Assembly (NCBI GenBank): GCA_964342385.1
Contig: CAYFGP010000016.1
Coordinates: forward strand, 1 to 64,000
DNA: 64,000 nucleotides
Direction: 5' to 3'
DNA from: Oceanospirillum sp964342385
Lineage (GTDB): Bacteria; Pseudomonadota; Gammaproteobacteria; Pseudomonadales; Halomonadaceae
Each line of letters starts with the position of its first letter. Position 1 is the stretch's first letter. Below the pieces are notes generated by a model. That model did no database searches. It was given only the letters and a program-made list of their open reading frames with translations, and was not told the DNA's origin. Below are positions 1-9,488 of this stretch, in pieces. Position numbers and translations under genes: made by a program.

Positions 1-1074
1 CTTCCTCTATCGAGAACTTCGCACTGTCCAGTTATCTATCACAGCGCCCGCAATCACGAAGAGCTGTACCGTTTTGAGAAAGCAGAGTTTCGCTCTACTC
101 ACACCGAGGTAGGCGCTTGGCTGCTCTCCTTCTGGGGGATGCCTGGTTTTTATGTCGACCTAATTAACAGCAGCCACAATGGCTGTGATAGAGAGAGCAC
201 CGACGAGCAGAAGTGCATTGTTTTTGCCAGCGAGTATGCCGAGCTTTGGGTGCTTGATGACACCCATGAACAGATGGGTAAACTGCTGCACGAAGCAGAT
301 AAATGCAAGCTGTTTAACAGCAAAGAAGTAGAAGAGATTCTGGATCAGGTAAATAGTCAGCTACCTTCCATTAACAATATCTTTGAAACTAATATCCAGA
401 CTGAATTCACCCCTTCTGAGCTGATCGAAGAAGCCAAACATTTGCTGGTTGAACGCAACCTGAAACTGATGCAACAGCTGGCAAACGCGAAGACAGAAGT
501 CGCTAATGCCAAAACGGAAGTAGCCGAGGTCCGCGCCAGCGAGAAACAACTCAAAGACCAGTTGAAAAAAGATCAACTGACAGGCGTATTTAACCGCTCT
601 TATGTAGAGACTATTTCGGAGAAAGCCTTTACCCGCTCTCTGAAAACCAATACTCCACTGACGATTATGTTTTTGGATATTGATCACTTTAAACAAGTTA
701 ATGACAAATACGGCCACCAAGCCGGTGATCTTGCCCTTCGCCAATTCGCCCGCGCACTGATTAAATTCTCCGGCAAGCACTGCTATGTTGGACGTTACGG
801 CGGTGAAGAGTTTGTCGTTATTATGCCAGGTATGTCGACGGATATAGCAGTAACGATCGCAGACCGCATCCGCACCGGTTTGAAGAAAACACCGCTTAAA
901 GTATCAGATAACATCCGCATTACCTTAAGCTCATCGGTTGGTATTGCCACCTTCTCTCCCTCCCAGGGACAAAAATTCAGTAACGCAGAAAGCTTACTGG
1001 ATGCTGCTGATAAAACCATGTACCAAGCTAAAAGAGCAGGTCGTGATAGAGCCATGATCTACGGAATTAACTAG
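1..1074 (+). CDS. HDOD-GGDEF diguanylate cyclase, 5' end cut by window edge
   Basis: The reading frame is open from base 1, so the gene starts outside the window; the ATG at 139 is internal. The first ~45 visible residues match the end of an HDOD domain (THTEVGAWLL, then an SSH in place of the HH seen in HD proteins). A coiled coil with a repeated NAKTEVA motif follows (visible residues ~140-190), then a complete GGDEF domain with FLDIDHFKQVND and the active-site form GGEEF near visible residue 268. No RxxD inhibitory site is seen five residues upstream. The expected role is c-di-GMP synthesis from two GTP in the cytoplasm, controlled by the HDOD part. It converges on the chemoreceptor gene at 1160 and shares a terminator with it. 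Confidence 0.9.
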   Translation, partial: LPLSRTSHCPVIYHSARNHEELYRFEKAEFRSTHTEVGAWLLSFWGMPGFYVDLINSSHNGCDRESTDEQKCIVFASEYAELWVLDDTHEQMGKLLHEADKCKLFNSKEVEEILDQVNSQLPSINNIFETNIQTEFTPSELIEEAKHLLVERNLKLMQQLANAKTEVANAKTEVAEVRASEKQLKDQLKKDQLTGVFNRSYVETISEKAFTRSLKTNTPLTIMFLDIDHFKQVNDKYGHQAGDLALRQFARALIKFSGKHCYVGRYGGEEFVVIMPGMSTDIAVTIADRIRTGLKKTPLKVSDNIRITLSSSVGIATFSPSQGQKFSNAESLLDAADKTMYQAKRAGRDRAMIYGIN

Positions 1075-1103
1075 CCTCTTTTAAAACGACAGAAATCTAC
1101 AAT

Positions 1104-1130
1104 AAAAAATGCCCGTTACGGGCATTTTTT
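1104..1130. terminator. Bidirectional intrinsic terminator
   Basis: A perfect stem runs from A-rich flank through ATGCCCG, loop TTA, CGGGCAT into a T6 tract. The A-run on the other side makes it work in both directions. It lies between the convergent GGDEF and chemoreceptor genes. Confidence 0.9.
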
Positions 1131-1159
1131 ATTGATGCTTTATTTTAAGACCTTGGCAC

Positions 1160-2515
1160 TCAATTGTTAACCATCATTAAACCATGACTCTTATCCTCAA
1201 TGGTTTCGAGCTTCTTAAGCAACTCCACACCCTCAATATCCCGATTCACATAAGCTAAAGCCAATCGGTTTAAACCTTCATTCAAGTCATGATATTTACT
1301 GCAGCGTGCAGTGTCAGATTCAATAGGCAATGCAGTACTTCCACTACCACCCTTAATCACTTCTTCCAAAACGGCATAAATGCTCTGCTTAAAGATCACA
1401 TGAGAAATTCGTCCAGCGGCTGAGTCAGAGTAGATAAGTACATCCGAAACCTTTTCTGTAGTTGCCTGCGCACTTTTTTCCAAAGATTCAAACAATGACA
1501 AAAAATCATCCAATTGCGCTGAAACCTGCTGACTCAAGCCTGCACTCTGCTCAATCCCTGCCAACATTTGTGTAACACGCTGGTTAAGTGATGCAACGAC
1601 CTCACCAACTTCGACGGCCGTATCCTTAGTTCGATTAGAAAGGTTTTTCACCTCATCAGCCACCACCGCAAATCCGCGACCAGCCTCTCCCGCTCTAGCC
1701 GCCTCAACAGAAGCATTTAGCGCCAGCAGATTGGTCTGATCCGCAATATCGGAAATCAACTTCATCGCATCATCCACTGAGCGACTGGCATCATTCAACA
1801 TTACAGCCTGCTGTTGCAACTGAACAATATTTTCAGTGGCTTCATGCAGCTGCTGACTCATGGTATGAATCGCCCCACTACTCTCTTTTGCGATCAAACT
1901 ATTCTCTTCTGCAATAGTATTCACACCCGAGATAGCCTGTTGAATAGACGTCAAATCTTGCTCACTATTGTGCAGATCAGACCTCAAATGAGCGATATTC
2001 AGGTGATGCATCTGCCCTGTTAAAGCGTTTTGTTCTGTAAAACCAACATTTTGCTCAATAGCATGGATAGCAGTATTAATTGAACCCAATGATTCTGCAA
2101 AATCCCCCGGTAAACCAATACCTTTAGCTTCTCTGGAAAAATCATTGTTATTGACCCGATTAAAACAGAGCTTCACTTCTTTAAAATAAGTCTCCACAAA
2201 ATCCAGAAACTCATTCACAGCCCAAGCTGCTGAAGCCGCCTGCCTTAGATCCTTTGTTTGAGTCACACGATGATGTAATTCACCAGACTTAGCTTTACCC
2301 AACACATGAACAACGACATTAAGAGCACGGTTCAACGGCAAAAACTGGTTACGGGCATAAAGAGCAAGGAGGGGAAGTAAAGTAGCACTGAGAACAAGCT
2401 CATAAGAGAGGGTCTGTCGAAAATAGGCACTGATCACTAACAAGACTGAAGCAATCAGCGTCACCCATAAGGGCCAGACCAGTGCTAATGAAGCATTGAT
2501 CGGTTTTGAAGTCAT
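1160..2515 (-). CDS. Methyl-accepting chemotaxis protein, signalling half of a split Aer-like pair
   Basis: 451 aa. The N-terminus has two hydrophobic segments (about residues 10-28 and 35-55) with almost no periplasmic loop. A linker and a full cytoplasmic signalling domain follow, with the hairpin tip VEAARAGEAGRGFAVVADEV around residue 270. No periplasmic sensor is present. The ATG overlaps the stop of the upstream PAS gene (2512) by 4 nt (ATGA), so the two are translationally coupled. The likely role is to relay a redox or energy signal from the PAS protein to CheA/CheW. The C-terminal ~70 residues past the signalling domain are not recognised; a zinc-binding CZB domain was considered but its motif is not clear. 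Confidence 0.9.
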   Translation of the reverse strand: MTSKPINASLALVWPLWVTLIASVLLVISAYFRQTLSYELVLSATLLPLLALYARNQFLPLNRALNVVVHVLGKAKSGELHHRVTQTKDLRQAASAAWAVNEFLDFVETYFKEVKLCFNRVNNNDFSREAKGIGLPGDFAESLGSINTAIHAIEQNVGFTEQNALTGQMHHLNIAHLRSDLHNSEQDLTSIQQAISGVNTIAEENSLIAKESSGAIHTMSQQLHEATENIVQLQQQAVMLNDASRSVDDAMKLISDIADQTNLLALNASVEAARAGEAGRGFAVVADEVKNLSNRTKDTAVEVGEVVASLNQRVTQMLAGIEQSAGLSQQVSAQLDDFLSLFESLEKSAQATTEKVSDVLIYSDSAAGRISHVIFKQSIYAVLEEVIKGGSGSTALPIESDTARCSKYHDLNEGLNRLALAYVNRDIEGVELLKKLETIEDKSHGLMMVNN

Positions 2516-3045
2516 TTTGAGGCTGCCTGTAGTCTCATCACAAAGCGTTCGTAGCTGACTCCCTGTCTCTGTAGCAACTGCTGTAAAAACGCCAGGGAGC
2601 GATCCGGCGCTTCCTGATCTGAAAATCCATGCTCAATCTCGAGCATTTTTTGATAGATATCTGAAACCTGCTTAACTGCCTCACGACAGGGTCTGCGTCG
2701 TACAGAGAAGTAACCTTTCACTTCACCTTTGGAGTTCAGATCAGGTGTGATATTGGCAAATACCCAATAAAACTGACCATTGGAAGTGTAGTTTTTAACA
2801 AAACCAAAAAACTCGTGCCCTTGCCTCAACTCTTGCCAGAGAAATCGAAATACACCTTTGGGCATATCAGGATGTCTAATCATATTATGAGGGTTACCTA
2901 ATAACTCATGCTCCTCATAACCGGCAATTTGCATAAATGTTCGGTTTGCATAAGTGATATGACCTCGAGTATCGGTCTTGGAAATGATCAGGTCTTCAGG
3001 TTGAAGAAGTATTTCTTCCGGGGTGTCTAGTTTATACGCCAGCAT
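2512..3045 (-). CDS. Aer-like PAS sensor protein (stand-alone)
   Basis: 177 aa, one PAS domain at residues ~15-125. It carries the motifs typical of the Aer FAD-binding PAS: TDTRGHITYAN, HNMIRHPDMP, and FYWVFANITPD containing the conserved Trp. The family binds FAD and senses redox state. In E. coli Aer this domain is fused to HAMP and the signalling domain; here it is a soluble protein encoded just upstream of, and overlapping, a sensorless chemoreceptor. The start is ATG preceded by AAAGGAAC at good spacing. A second PAS/chemoreceptor pair with the same design lies at 7192-8989. Confidence 0.88.
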   Translation of the reverse strand: MLAYKLDTPEEILLQPEDLIISKTDTRGHITYANRTFMQIAGYEEHELLGNPHNMIRHPDMPKGVFRFLWQELRQGHEFFGFVKNYTSNGQFYWVFANITPDLNSKGEVKGYFSVRRRPCREAVKQVSDIYQKMLEIEHGFSDQEAPDRSLAFLQQLLQRQGVSYERFVMRLQAASK

Positions 3046-3456
3046 TGTTATTGTTCCTTTTGGTTGCGGGCAACCCCAACATAATGAGCCGAAAGGATAA
3101 TTTTTGAATGACCTGAATCAAGAAAAGTGATCTAAAAATATGCAGAGAAAAGCAAAGATACCACTAGTTACAGTAATATCTTTGCCTATTTAAAACAGCC
3201 TTGAGTCCTGAACAACCAATAAAACAGTAGGTTTCAGCTTTTTTAAAACAATCTCATATTGAAAAATATATGCTCACGGACTCGAACAAAGCCACAGCAA
3301 AAAGATGGAGCTAAATTGACAGATATCATATGAATACTCACACAAAAGTCTCTCTACGTCTGAACACTTTATTCTTCAACCGAGGCCAAAGAATATAAGG
3401 AAGTACCGTACCGCTTACTCGAGAGACTTTGCTTTCCCGCTTAATGAAGCAGCCTC
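3046..3456. other. Intergenic stretch holding copy C of a dispersed repeat
   Basis: No gene is seen. The left part is promoter DNA for the PAS gene. 3334-3420 is a diverged copy of the repeat described at 46999 and 60081. Confidence 0.6.
3334..3420 (-). repeat. Dispersed ~90-bp palindromic element, copy C (diverged)
   Basis: It shares blocks ACTCACACA, AAGT, TCTCT, TTATTCTTCA and GGCCAAA with copy B at 60081, in the same order and spacing. The right end, which would carry the second terminal arm, is no longer recognisable. The minus sign is relative to copy A. Confidence 0.5.
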
Positions 3457-4197
3457 TTAACGAATAATACCCTTAAACTTATGATTTACATCTTTTGCGG
3501 CAATCAGCGCTTTCAGCGTTTTAGAATGAAACTCACGGCGATAAAGCACTGCTGTGATCAAAACTGTGACAACCATAAAAATCACCGGATGCCAGAACCA
3601 ACACAATACAGCCAGACCGTAATAATATGCCCTCAAACCAAAGTTAAACTGATTGGCTGCCAGATCAATCAGATCCGCAGTATGCTCAACATATGCAGCC
3701 TTATCTTCAGATGTCACACGCTCATCATCTGGCTCTGGCGCCGCACCAATTAAAATGGCACAAAAATTATACTGACGCATTGACCAGGAAAAAGTGAAAA
3801 AGGCATAGACAAAAATAGCGATCAGCAGCAGGATCTTCAGCTCCCACTCCGTGCGAGTATCAGACATAGCAAAAGGCAGTTCAGACAATAACCCCATTGC
3901 CTGCTCAGCTGATCCCAGCATGGTAAACAGTGCCGCCAAGATCAGTAGCGAACTGGAGGCAAAAAAGGCACCATTTCGCTCCAAATGAGTCATAATAGTG
4001 GCATCGGCAACCCGCATATCGCGTTCCAACAGACGTGACATCCAATCGTAACGATAACCGTGCATCACACGCGCTAAACAAGTTCTGTTTTTTAACGCAC
4101 GCTTACAATAGAGATAGTAAACTGACCACCAGATAACAAACCAGGCAAATGCAATCTGGTCCAGTAGAGACAGCTGAATAGCCCCTAGCTCTGACAC
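3457..4197 (-). CDS. DUF599 family membrane protein
   Basis: 246 aa with four hydrophobic segments (about residues 12-30, 75-95, 120-140, 195-225). The N-terminal region with YYLYCKRAL and the central SMRQYNFCAILIGAAPE agree with DUF599 inner-membrane proteins; length is normal for the family, whose function is unknown. The start is GTG at 4197, chosen because AAGAGGA lies seven bases upstream. The gene is divergent from the peptidase at 4269 with only 71 bp between, so promoters overlap. Confidence 0.75.
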   Translation of the reverse strand: MSELGAIQLSLLDQIAFAWFVIWWSVYYLYCKRALKNRTCLARVMHGYRYDWMSRLLERDMRVADATIMTHLERNGAFFASSSLLILAALFTMLGSAEQAMGLLSELPFAMSDTRTEWELKILLLIAIFVYAFFTFSWSMRQYNFCAILIGAAPEPDDERVTSEDKAAYVEHTADLIDLAANQFNFGLRAYYYGLAVLCWFWHPVIFMVVTVLITAVLYRREFHSKTLKALIAAKDVNHKFKGIIR

Positions 4198-4268
4198 AAC
4201 GAAATCCTCTTGATATTTAAAGGTTTTTCAAGCTATATGTATAATACAAATTTTCTGAGGCGGCTGCT

Positions 4269-4862
4269 TTGAAAACTCTAGGTATTTTTCTACTGGCATT
4301 CTGGACAAGTTTTGCCTACGGGCAAAGCTGGACAGACTTTATTGCGCAGTTAGGTGAAAAAAGCCCATCTCATCAACTAGCATCCACTAATCGTTTTTTT
4401 AATCAACACTTGCGCTATGCTGAAGAAAAAGTTGACCGCTGGTTACTGCTGGATGATTTTTTAGCCGCAGGCCAGGGTGACTGCGAAGACTTTGCTATCG
4501 GTAAGTATCAGACCCTACTGGCCAAAGGTTTTCGTGCAGAAGAGTTCAGCTTTATCTATGCGATTCAGAGAGGCTCTGGGCAAGCCCATATCGCTTTGTT
4601 GCACAATCCCAGTCAGTCCTTGCTGGATAGCATCACCAATGAGCTGTCCCCTCTGATCGAAAGAAATGATCTTAAGCCCATTCTTGCTTTTACCGCTAAA
4701 AACTACCAACTGCTTTCCAGTACAAAAACATTAAGCAACTCTGAACGCAATCTGCTGAGTCAATGGCAGCATATTATCTATCGAGCTGAAAACACCCAGC
4801 AATATCGCCTAAAACGCGGCATTGCTTTAGCTACTAGCGGAATAAAAAGTAAAGACCTGTAG
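4269..4862 (+). CDS. Secreted transglutaminase-like cysteine peptidase (BTLCP, LapG-like)
   Basis: 197 aa with a signal peptide (residues 1-18, cleavage after AYG). The core matches bacterial transglutaminase-like cysteine proteinases: Cys72 in GDCEDFA, His107 in GQAHIAL and Asp120 in LLDSI form the expected triad. LapG, the best-known member, cuts the LapA adhesin in the periplasm when c-di-GMP falls and LapD releases it. No LapD or LapA gene is seen here, so a LapG role is only inferred. The start is a TTG; CTGAGG at 4255-4260 lies 8 bases upstream and no better start is nearby. Confidence 0.8.
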   Translation: MKTLGIFLLAFWTSFAYGQSWTDFIAQLGEKSPSHQLASTNRFFNQHLRYAEEKVDRWLLLDDFLAAGQGDCEDFAIGKYQTLLAKGFRAEEFSFIYAIQRGSGQAHIALLHNPSQSLLDSITNELSPLIERNDLKPILAFTAKNYQLLSSTKTLSNSERNLLSQWQHIIYRAENTQQYRLKRGIALATSGIKSKDL

Positions 4863-4967
4863 CCTCTCCTTATCGCCACTCCTGAACAAACTGCCCTGAA
4901 CGAAGCCCTTGACCTTTCTTCTGGAAGAAATTCATTCAAAAACCAAAACCTTAAGAGTTAAAAACAG

Positions 4968-5020
4968 AAAAGCCGGTAGACAGCACCCAATACTCACGGG
5001 CAACTTACTATCGGCTTTTT
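4968..5020. terminator. Stem-loop terminator between peptidase gene and rimO
   Basis: Twelve-base arms AAAAGCCGGTAG (4968-4979) and CTATCGGCTTTT (5008-5019) pair with one G-U, around a 28-nt loop. T-runs follow on both strands, so it can serve both convergent genes. The long loop makes this a moderate call. Confidence 0.6.
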
Positions 5021-5108
5021 GATATCTTTGACACTTACCTTATAACTATTCTGCCAAACCCATTTGATTTGACAGAAGATATAAGTACATCTCTCGAGTT
5101 AGAGAGAA

Positions 5109-6431
5109 TCAGATCACTTCACCCCAAAGGTCATGCTCGTCGGCATCAACGATACGTACACGCACCACATCACCCTCGTTGAAATCGGTTTGATCCAGCA
5201 GATGCACTTCACCATCGATCTCTGGCGCATCGCCTTTGGTACGACCGATCGAACCGTCCTGACCGACGATATCGATCAGCACATCCATCTCCTGGCCTAT
5301 TTTTTCCTGCAGTTTTTCTGCACTGATCACCGCCTGCACTTCCATAAAGCGCGCCAAACGTTCTTCTTTTACTTCTTCCGGTACCTGATCTTCCAGCTCA
5401 TTAGCCGGTGCGCCTTCTACAGGAGAGTAAGTGAAACAACCGACACGATCCAGACGAGCTTCTTTCAGGAAGTCCAGCAGGTATTCAAAGTGCTCTTCGG
5501 TTTCGCCGGGGAAGCCAACAATAAAGGTACTGCGGATCACAATCTCAGGGCAGATCTCACGCCATTTTTTGATGCGCTCCAGTGTCTTTTCGATATCACC
5601 CGGACGCTTCATCTTCTTCAGCACTTCAGGGTGTGCGTGCTGCAGCGGTACATCCAGATACGGCAGGATAGTGCCGTCAGCCATCAGCGGAATGACATCA
5701 TCAACACTTGGATATGGGTAAACATAGTGCAGACGCACCCACACGCCCAACTCACCCAACGCCTGACACAGCTCTTTCATGCGTGTCTTCATCGGACGGC
5801 CTTGCCAGAAGCCCAGCTTGTACTTCTGATCCACACCGTAAGCACTGGTATCCTGAGAAACAACCAACAGCTCTTTAACACCGGCATCTACCAGACGCTT
5901 GGCTTCATCCATTACGCTGCCGATAGGACGGCTGTCCAGATCACCACGCAGCGATGGGATAATGCAGAAGGTACAACGGTGGTTACAGCCTTCAGAGATC
6001 TTCAGGTAGGAGTAGTGGCGCGGTGTCAGTTTAATACCCTGTGATGGCACCAGATCAACAAAAGGATCATGATCTTTTTTCGGCGGCAGATATTCATGTA
6101 CCGCACCGACAACCTGCTCATACTGCTGAGGACCGGATACGCTCAGTACCTGAGGGTGAATCTCACGAATCTCACCTTCGTCTGCGCCCATACAGCCAGT
6201 TACGATTACCTTGCCGTTTTCTTCCAGCGCTTCCTGAATCGCTTGCAGAGATTCAGCCTTAGCAGCATCAATAAAACCACAGGTGTTTACAACAACCAGA
6301 TCCGCACCATCGTAGGTTGATGAAATATCATAGCCCTCGGTACGCAACTGGGTCAGAATGCGTTCCGAATCAACCAGTGCTTTTGGACAACCCAGACTCA
6401 CAAAACCGACTTTAGGATTTTCAGCGGACAT
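5109..6431 (-). CDS. rimO: Ribosomal protein S12 methylthiotransferase RimO
   Basis: 440 aa, full length. RimO adds a methylthio group to the conserved aspartate of ribosomal protein S12 using two 4Fe-4S clusters and SAM. Seen here: the N-terminal UPF0004 domain with cluster cysteines C15 (SLGCPKALVDSE), C51 (NTCGF) and C80 (TGCMG); the radical-SAM motif C149-x3-C153-x2-C156 in SEGCNHRCTFC; and a C-terminal TRAM domain. SLGCPKALVDSE and FCIIPSLRGDLDSRPI separate RimO from MiaB. It starts with ATG and stands alone. Confidence 0.96.
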   Translation of the reverse strand: MSAENPKVGFVSLGCPKALVDSERILTQLRTEGYDISSTYDGADLVVVNTCGFIDAAKAESLQAIQEALEENGKVIVTGCMGADEGEIREIHPQVLSVSGPQQYEQVVGAVHEYLPPKKDHDPFVDLVPSQGIKLTPRHYSYLKISEGCNHRCTFCIIPSLRGDLDSRPIGSVMDEAKRLVDAGVKELLVVSQDTSAYGVDQKYKLGFWQGRPMKTRMKELCQALGELGVWVRLHYVYPYPSVDDVIPLMADGTILPYLDVPLQHAHPEVLKKMKRPGDIEKTLERIKKWREICPEIVIRSTFIVGFPGETEEHFEYLLDFLKEARLDRVGCFTYSPVEGAPANELEDQVPEEVKEERLARFMEVQAVISAEKLQEKIGQEMDVLIDIVGQDGSIGRTKGDAPEIDGEVHLLDQTDFNEGDVVRVRIVDADEHDLWGEVI

Positions 6432-6668
6432 TCAACAACCTCAGATGGATAAGAAAAAACCCGCGCATTCTAACCTAGAGTTAAGGCCGGTTGTAGAGAA
6501 AACAGGGTGATTATAGAGAAAAGACTTGGCACGAAATGAGAGTGATTATCAAAGTCAAAAACACAACTCCTTATCACGCCCAATACCTACCTATTTGGCG
6601 ATATAGTCGCCAATCTCAACACCCGGTTCAATGGTGACAACTCGTCGCGCCACTGATCGGAGACATGA

Positions 6669-7091
6669 ATGGCTATCCAAGTTAATCCAACCCCTACACC
6701 TGAAGAGATCCAAGAAATTATTGAAGGCGTCAATCAACACAACTCACCTCACCTTGAAGCAATCAGAAGCCAGGAGTTTACCTGTTTTTCTTGTACAGCT
6801 AGTGGAGACAAAGAGGGTGGGTTATACGCAGAACTATGGGGTGAGTGGCTACTGGTCAAATACCTGTGGGTTGAACCAGACGCCAAAGGCAAAGGACTCG
6901 GTCGCAAACTGCTAACCGAGGCAGAAGGTTTTGCTAAACAACAGGGCTGTCACTCTGTGTTTCTTGACACCTATGATTTCCAAGCCAAACCATTTTATGA
7001 GAAACAGGGCTATCAGGTACAAATGGTGCTGACACCTTATCCTGTTGCAGGAGCCCGCTACTATCTGACAAAAACCTTGTTTACAAACTAA
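6669..7091 (+). CDS. GNAT family N-acetyltransferase
   Basis: 140 aa, one GNAT domain. The acetyl-CoA binding motif A is DAKGKGLGRKLL (residues ~76-87), followed by the usual helix and a C-terminal SVFLDTYDFQAKPFYEKQGY segment. The substrate is not predictable; similar short proteins acetylate amines or protein N-termini. GGAG at 6659-6662 supports the ATG at 6669. Confidence 0.85.
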   Translation: MAIQVNPTPTPEEIQEIIEGVNQHNSPHLEAIRSQEFTCFSCTASGDKEGGLYAELWGEWLLVKYLWVEPDAKGKGLGRKLLTEAEGFAKQQGCHSVFLDTYDFQAKPFYEKQGYQVQMVLTPYPVAGARYYLTKTLFTN

Positions 7092-7191
7092 CAAAAATCC
7101 TACGCCCAGAAATCTCGCCACAAAAAATTGCAGATGACGAAAGATCTCAAGCAGGGAGAGCAGAACTCTCCCTGAAACTTGGAATACGCGC

Positions 7192-8493
7192 TTAGCGCAA
7201 GCCTTCCAACTGGCGCTCGATATCGGAGAAGACCTGATCATAAATCTCAATCAGAGCCTCGCGGTCACTACCGTCCTTCGCCCAACGCCCTTGCTCAGCC
7301 AGATCAACAGCCTTCTGCTCAATATCGGACAGATTCCGAATCTCAATTGGCTTGCCGTTAAGAATAGAGTTAACATCTTCCCGCGCCATCTGAGCATTTC
7401 TCAGCAACTTCATGGAGTCACCCATCACATGGCTCAACTGACTGATCTCATTCGCCTGTTCATTAACAGTACGCGCAGATGTAGCTGACTCTCTTAACGT
7501 CTCACCAAATACGCTAGACGTATCACGAGCCTCATCAACAGACTGGCGCAGCGTATTAAACTGAGTCGACATTGAGGTTAACGTATCCATCATGGTTTTG
7601 ATTGAAGTTGAGATCTCCTGAGCAGTATTGCGGGATTGATCTGCCAGATTACGCACCTCGTCGGCAACCACAGCAAAACCACGTCCCGCTTCACCTGCAC
7701 GGGAAGCCTCAATAGCAGCATTCAACGCTAACAGGTTTGTCTGACCAGCCAGATCGTCAATCTGGGAGCTTCTATTCTGAATCTCACCTGCCGCTTCCGT
7801 CAGATTCGTTAATGCCCCGAAACTGGACTCTGCTGACTGCCCTGCATCCATCAAGGCATCAGACATGCTGGCAGACGCCTGCACCATAGATTGTGCCGTT
7901 TCTGAGAAACTGCCGGAAAAATCAGCAATAGCGTCAGCCTGCTGATTCACATTGTCCAAGGTAGCATTGGTAGTACTCATAGCCGATGACATGCCACGCT
8001 CAGAACGCAGGAAAATACGGGATAACAGTGATTCGCGATCCACAATTTCCTGACTTGCTCGAACCTCATCCAACACCACCTGAATCTTCTCCAGTACACT
8101 ACGAAACGTGCCATTAAGGCCAATCACCTGTAGCTTTCTATAATACTGGCCATGGCTAGAGGCCTGAACCGTACCCAAAATCTCTCGAAAAGCGGTTTCT
8201 GTCTGATCAAGCGCCGAGTTGATCTGAATACGCAACTGATTCAACTCAGGATCTTTCATGGTTTCGGGTAAACGCTGTTCCAGCTGACCATTAGCCACCT
8301 TTTCGAACAGCTCCCTAAGCTGAACCACTTCGGGGTTCTTGCGGGGCACAAATACCTGCACTAACAACCAAACCAAAGCGATGACGCTACCCACCAACGG
8401 AGCAATAGGCAACCAGATAGAAGCTATACAGCCAATAAGCAGCACCAGGGAAGGGATTAAAAACTGACTAGATAGTGAGAACCAGTTCTTCAT
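7192..8493 (-). CDS. Methyl-accepting chemotaxis protein, signalling half of second split Aer-like pair
   Basis: 433 aa. Two adjacent hydrophobic stretches (residues ~10-48) anchor it without a periplasmic sensor. A HAMP-like linker and signalling domain with the tip IEASRAGEAGRGFAVVADEV (residues ~255-275) follow. The start overlaps the end of the PAS gene by 26 nt, so the pair is coupled. It is paralogous in layout to the 1160-3045 pair, but the linker and C-terminus differ enough that this is not a recent copy. Confidence 0.9.
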   Translation of the reverse strand: MKNWFSLSSQFLIPSLVLLIGCIASIWLPIAPLVGSVIALVWLLVQVFVPRKNPEVVQLRELFEKVANGQLEQRLPETMKDPELNQLRIQINSALDQTETAFREILGTVQASSHGQYYRKLQVIGLNGTFRSVLEKIQVVLDEVRASQEIVDRESLLSRIFLRSERGMSSAMSTTNATLDNVNQQADAIADFSGSFSETAQSMVQASASMSDALMDAGQSAESSFGALTNLTEAAGEIQNRSSQIDDLAGQTNLLALNAAIEASRAGEAGRGFAVVADEVRNLADQSRNTAQEISTSIKTMMDTLTSMSTQFNTLRQSVDEARDTSSVFGETLRESATSARTVNEQANEISQLSHVMGDSMKLLRNAQMAREDVNSILNGKPIEIRNLSDIEQKAVDLAEQGRWAKDGSDREALIEIYDQVFSDIERQLEGLR

Positions 8494-8989
8494 AACTTTT
8501 CCCCTCCTTTGCTAAATGATCTTGTAAAACCTGTAGCCCAGCCTCTAAGGCATTACGACTGCCCGCAGCACGTTCAGCGGCCAGAATCTGCGCGTACAAA
8601 GGCTTGATGTAATCCAACGCATGATCTTGAGGACAACGACGCACTGAGGTATAACCAACTGGTTGGCCATTTGCACCGATATCCGGCGTCATATGTGCAA
8701 AAACCCAATAATAGCTGCCATCTTTGCTCATGTTTTTTACATAAGCGAAGAAGTCTTCCCCAGCCTGAATAGTATCCCAAGCTAGTTTAAATGCCGTTCG
8801 CGGCATATCAGGATGGCGCACTATATTGTGCTGTTTATGCAATAATTCTTGTTCTGTATAACCTGAGAACTCAATAAAGATAGGATTGCAGTAAATAATC
8901 CTGCCTTTAGCATCAGTTTTGGAGACGATAAAGTCTTCCGCACGCATTTTCCGCTCAACATCGGTTGGCTGGATCGATTTTGGCTTCAA
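8468..8989 (-). CDS. Aer-like PAS sensor protein (second copy)
   Basis: 173 aa with one Aer-type PAS (residues ~18-130): SKTDAKGRIIYCN, HNIVRHPDMPRTAF and YYWVFAHMTPD. The C-terminal helix resembles that of the protein at 2512 (repeated LQ, then SYE). The start is TTG at 8989 with AGAGG nearby; an upstream in-frame ATG is not evident. Its expected role is redox/FAD sensing for the adjoining chemoreceptor. Confidence 0.87.
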   Translation of the reverse strand: MKPKSIQPTDVERKMRAEDFIVSKTDAKGRIIYCNPIFIEFSGYTEQELLHKQHNIVRHPDMPRTAFKLAWDTIQAGEDFFAYVKNMSKDGSYYWVFAHMTPDIGANGQPVGYTSVRRCPQDHALDYIKPLYAQILAAERAAGSRNALEAGLQVLQDHLAKEGKSYEELVLTI

Positions 8990-9488
8990 AGTAACCTCTC
9001 ATATTGTTACCCAGTATTCTCTGGCGGATGAGCAACAAATTGGTTTGGTACGTAATAGAGGAAAGAGATTCGACAACAAGTGCCGTATTTAGTGTAGAAC
9101 TAATGCGCAACCCACGCCCAAAGAGCAATAACTCTAATAAAATCAATTCACTCTAATTACATCTTGCGGTGCGCATTAAACTACTAGAATGGATCCGAAT
9201 CAATGAATATTAGATATATTTATGCTAACGACGTATACGCACCAAAAAACTGAAGATAGTTCTTTCGGCAAGGCCTTTATATTCTTTAATCAATGAGATT
9301 CTTTGCGTGTGAAACGCTTGCTTATCAGTCTTTAAAAGAGGGGATACGAGGGTAAAGTTTCCCTTTACCAGAGACTACTAATGCGTACAATGCTGAACAA
9401 CTGCTCGACAACAACCCACTTCCACTTGTTGATCTGCATGAACCCCAAACAATCGTTGTTTGCCGACTGAAACCCCAGGCTTACTGTT
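8990..9488. other. 499-bp intergenic region, no gene seen
   Basis: Short frames here lack ribosome sites and family likeness. It must hold the promoters for the PAS gene (leftward) and the exporter gene (rightward). A block GTGCCGTATT near 9090 recurs in the hairpin at 45979. Confidence 0.5.

Noticed and set aside
4269..4862. Calling the peptidase lapG outright
   Set aside because: The triad fits, but no LapD or large adhesin gene is nearby, so only the family is named.
5133..6044. 303-codon plus-strand frame opposite rimO
   Set aside because: It is the antisense shadow of rimO, which has every family motif; the antisense product has no ribosome site or family likeness.
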